From positions 744,001 through 808,000 of the forward strand of contig NZ_FNRF01000001.1 of assembly GCF_900107775.1 (NCBI RefSeq): DNA of 64,000 nt. The letters are read 5' to 3'. Positions 63,015 to 64,000 of this stretch are shown piece by piece (position 1 is the stretch's first letter; every line of letters starts with the position of its first letter). Origin of the DNA: Xylanibacter ruminicola. Lineage in GTDB: Bacteria > Bacteroidota > Bacteroidia > Bacteroidales > Bacteroidaceae. Position numbers and translations under genes: made by a program. The notes beneath the pieces were generated by a model that worked only from the letters and a program-made list of their open reading frames with translations, was not told the DNA's origin and ran no database searches.

Positions 63015-64000
63015 CGGCCAATGTATTTCACGTATTCACATGCGGCCAGCAGGAAGGCACCAACACCAAAGTTGGCCTGCGAGTTGGCATCTACTGTCTG
63101 TCCGGGAATAGCACGTTCGCCAATGGGCTGTACATATCCTACCTTACCGTCCTTCTGCAGGGCGATGGTGGTCAGATATTTCCAGGCCTTATCGATGGTG
63201 GGTGCAAACTCCTTCTTCGACAGATAGCCGTGATTAACGCCCCACAACAAGCCGTAGCAGAAGAAGGCTGTACCGCTGGTTTCATAGCCAGGTGCCTGCT
63301 CTGGGTCCATCATCGAACGGGTCCAGTGGCCCTGTGGCTGCTGCAACTTCTTCACGCCGCGTGCCAGGTTCACGTACTTCTCAACAAAGAACGGCTGACG
63401 GACGTAAGTCTCGGGCATATCCTGTAACACCTTGGCCAGTCCGGCCAGCACCCAGCCATCGCCACGTGCCCAGAAATCCTTCTTGCCCTTAGCGGTTTTG
63501 TGCTTTGGGTAGATGTATTTGCCATCGCGGAAGTACAGTCCTGTCTCCTTGTCGAGCATGATACTATCGCTGTAGCAGATGTTTTCGTAGAGTTTGCGCA
63601 GATACTTGGTATCGCCGGTCAGTTTGTACATCTTGGTGAGTGTAGGCATCACCATGTAGAGTGCGTCGGCCCACCACCAGTAGTCGTTGGCTTTCGAGTC
63701 GGCCTCATAGCCCATCACCTCCTTGGCGCGTGCTATCTTCTTCTCATCGGGTTGCAGGTTATACAAGTCGATGTACGTCTGGAAGCAGATCTGCCAGTCG
63801 CCAAACAGTACATAGTCCTGTCCCTCACCGTAGTTCTTGTATTTCCAGTTGGCGGGGTTGGGTTCGGTGGCACCTTTCCACTGGTTGTGTTCTGCCCAGC
63901 GAATACTGTAGTCCAGCATCTGCTCATCCTGCAGCAACTTGTACACCTCCATATTACCCGTATGGTAGGCGGCGTTGTCCCAGAAAGAGCGCACCTCGGC
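63011..64000 (-). CDS. GH88/GH105 unsaturated glucuronyl/rhamnogalacturonyl hydrolase (partial)
   Basis: The 5' end lies beyond the window; about 330 residues are seen. (alpha/alpha)6-barrel GH105-type sequence: DYVLFGDWQICFQTYIDL, the aromatic-acidic ANDYWWWADALYMVMP, the catalytic-region FWARGDGWVLAGLAKVLQ, YETSGTAFFCYGLLWGVNHG and a C-terminal GVGAFLLAACEYVKYIG. The family removes the unsaturated uronic residue left by a lyase, so pairing with the lyase-like gene next to it is consistent. First visible gene of the coupled degradative operon. Confidence 0.9.
   Translation of the reverse strand, partial: AEVRSFWDNAAYHTGNMEVYKLLQDEQMLDYSIRWAEHNQWKGATEPNPANWKYKNYGEGQDYVLFGDWQICFQTYIDLYNLQPDEKKIARAKEVMGYEADSKANDYWWWADALYMVMPTLTKMYKLTGDTKYLRKLYENICYSDSIMLDKETGLYFRDGKYIYPKHKTAKGKKDFWARGDGWVLAGLAKVLQDMPETYVRQPFFVEKYVNLARGVKKLQQPQGHWTRSMMDPEQAPGYETSGTAFFCYGLLWGVNHGYLSKKEFAPTIDKAWKYLTTIALQKDGKVGYVQPIGERAIPGQTVDANSQANFGVGAFLLAACEYVKYIGR

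Overview
The window looks like chromosomal DNA from a Bacteroidales bacterium, most likely Prevotella or a close relative. The evidence is the many start-proximal promoter elements of the Bacteroidota type (TAnnTTTG, about 20 placed), weak or absent Shine-Dalgarno sequences, SusC/SusD outer-membrane proteins, a hybrid two-component regulator and phylum-typical families (DUF2851, WbqC-like, DUF4861, BT4734-like/DUF3987). No tRNA, rRNA, CRISPR array or intact insertion sequence was recognised.

Layout. 1-3.3 kb: a TonB-dependent receptor cut by the window start and preceded by a TPP riboswitch (probably thiamine uptake), then a Na/phosphate-cotransporter-like protein. 3.3-8.9 kb: a TGS/uridine-kinase-like nucleoside kinase, polA and a polyprenyl diphosphate synthase. 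8.9-20.9 kb: a long minus-strand housekeeping run (GNAT-like protein, parE, S41 protease, rhodanese, mnmG, apt, uvrC, dtd, a membrane protein, MazG-like, deoC) with two parS-like sites bracketing apt and a 154-bp inverted-repeat element before dtd. 20.9-26.2 kb: lemA, ruvB, coaD, ybeY, an FMN-binding protein, a fucose-isomerase-like protein and a methyltransferase. 26.2-35.0 kb: an SGNH esterase, dusB, DUF2851, dprA, a DUF2520 oxidoreductase, a CAT-family acyltransferase and a lone TonB receptor.

35.0-42.6 kb is the accessory part. Two unrecognised proteins (329 and 310 aa), a strongly structured intergenic RNA candidate and an 846-aa BT4734-like primase/DUF3987 ATPase form one co-oriented module. 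It is bracketed by arrays of an 8-bp repeat in inverted orientation. It is followed by a Big2-domain lipoprotein, REP-like tandem repeats and a degraded ATPase remnant. This is the best candidate for an undescribed system in the window.

42.7-49.7 kb: a minus-strand pantothenate-to-CoA operon (panB, panC, panD, coaBC, coaX), then dapB, lepB and a WbqC-like gene. 49.7-64 kb: a polysaccharide utilisation locus with a hybrid two-component sensor/regulator, a SusC/SusD pair and, on the other strand, four translationally coupled degradative genes (GH105, heparinase-II/III-like, DUF4861, DUF2264). It probably targets a uronic-acid glycan. The GH105 gene runs off the window end.
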